Shown: positions 62,890 to 64,000 of the stretch, in pieces
How the letters are laid out: every line of letters begins with the position of its first letter
Position numbering within the stretch: position 1 is the first letter of the stretch
Source of the DNA: Branchiostoma floridae
Taxonomy: Eukaryota; Chordata; Leptocardii; Amphioxiformes; Branchiostomatidae
Direction: 5' to 3'
Assembly: GCF_000003815.2 (NCBI RefSeq)
Contig: NC_049997.1
Span: forward strand, 11,202,106-11,266,105
Length of the DNA: 64,000 bases
The notes under the pieces: generated by a model
Databases searched by the model: none
What the model saw: the letters and a program-made list of their open reading frames with translations, nothing else
Told to the model about the DNA's origin: nothing
Program-made: the position numbers and the translations under genes

Positions 62890-64000
62890 CTTGTGAGTCT
62901 GTCTGTCTGTCTGTTAACAGTATAACTCGAGAAGCCTTGGATGGATCCCGATGATATTTGGTAGGTGGATAGGGGTCGGGAAAACGAAGGTCAAGTTCGA
63001 TAATGGGCCCCCTAGCGGCTTGCTAAGGTACTGCAGCAGAACCTCAATATTTGATATCTCGTGTTCTGGACATGCTGTGGTTATGATTTTTGAGTGGTAG
63101 ATAGTCCTTGAGGCAGAGAGTAAGTACTATAAGTTTGGACCCCCTAGTGGCTTGTTTGGAACTGCAGTCGCCGATTTCCTTTCAAACTTTGGACGAGAAT
63201 AACTCGAGAACGTGTTGACGAATCATCACGACTTTTGGTATGTAGATAGCCCAAGTAACAATGTACATTATGAAATACTAATTATGCAAATCAGGAACTA
63301 ATTTACATAATTAATGAGGAAAGTTTATAAATCCACTGCATTTCATGATAGGACTTTCAAACTTGTCACATGTATAGATGAGAGAGAGAGAAATATCAAT
63401 GCATGTTAATTATGCAAATGATGACCTCATTTGCATAATTAATGAGAAAATATAAATGCATTGATGGATCGTCATGGTTTTTGGTACAAAATGTATGTAG
63501 ATAGCAAAAGGGAAGACTTACATGATGGAATTCTAATCATGCAAATCAACAGCTTATTTGCATAATTAATTAGGAAAATGTGTAAATCCACTGCATTCCT
63601 TTATAGGACTTTCAAACTTGTCACATGTGCAGCTGAGAAAGACAGAAATATCAATACAAATTAATTATGCAGATGATGATCTCATTTGCATAATTAATGG
63701 AAATATGAACGTGCTGACGGATCGTCATGATTTTTGGTATGTTGATAACCTAAGTAAAACGTTACATAATGAGATACCAGTTATGCAAATTAACAGCTAA
63801 TTTGCATAATTAATGAGGAAAGTTGATAAATCCACTGTATTCCGTGATAGGACTTTCAGACTTGTCACATATGTAACTGAGAAAGATGGCAGAGAGTAAG
63901 AGGTGTATGTTTGGGTCCGCTAACATCTTTTCTTGAACTGCAGGAGCCGGTTTAGTTTCCTACTTTGAAAGATAATAAGTCAAGAAGGGATTGAATGGAT
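62890..64000 (+). repeat. ~250-bp tandem repeat with octamer pairs, in DENND5 intron
   Basis: TCCACTGCATT-type heads at 63333, 63587 and 63830 set a period of about 254 then 243 bp. Each unit has TAATTATGCAAAT and ATTTGCATAATTAATG pairs, AGGACTTTCAAACTTGTCAC, and GATCGTCATGATTTTTGGTA. The left flank (62920-63180) carries CCCCCTAGCGGCTTG twice. The repeat continues to the window edge. Confidence 0.85.

Overview
The window looks like intron-rich animal nuclear DNA, most likely from a cephalochordate (amphioxus). That assignment is inference. It rests on the gene families present, the dense load of short inverted-repeat transposons, a tRNA-derived SINE family and one 100-N scaffold gap. I recognise five protein-coding genes. 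For four of them I could follow splice sites and codon phase through every visible exon; the fifth (UCP) has one phase break.

Layout: (1) 313-3775, plus strand: 3' half of transaldolase (TALDO1). Its last coding segment is tandemly repeated downstream, and a broken DIRS-type retroelement lies in its last intron. (2) 13160-8229, minus strand: a mitochondrial uncoupling protein of the UCP1/2/3 group, tail to tail with transaldolase, with several MITEs in its introns. (3) 13.3-29.7 kb: a long stretch without a recognisable host gene. It holds a 1.5-kb TIR element with a 3-bp target duplication, a 0.7-kb TIR element with a TA duplication, a 5'-truncated LINE inside a duplicated composite repeat, a 163-bp satellite, and hairpin elements. 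(4) 33108-29714, minus: a five-exon, 574-residue protein with a cytosolic array of 11-residue YEN repeats, one membrane span and a C-terminal NHL propeller. (5) 50183-35684, minus: a 32-exon secreted thrombospondin relative of about 1373 residues. Its order is signal peptide, PLAT-like region, EGF, sushi, cbEGFs, a second sushi-like module, an unrecognised ~165-residue domain, a GCC2/ephrin-receptor-like Cys-rich module, thrombospondin type 3 repeats and the thrombospondin C-terminal domain. (6) 62223-55149, minus: 3' part of DENND5 (RUN-PLAT-RUN), which continues beyond the window. (7) 62.9-64.0 kb: a ~250-bp tandem repeat rich in ATGCAAAT/ATTTGCAT pairs.

The genes do not form one pathway. 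Transaldolase (pentose phosphate pathway), UCP (inner mitochondrial membrane) and DENND5 (Rab/Golgi traffic) are housekeeping-type genes. The NHL membrane protein and the sushi-thrombospondin are neighbours with cell-surface or matrix character and are the most unusual items. The transposon record is rich: two copies of one hairpin family carry perfect 9-bp target duplications, and several MITE families recur across the window.
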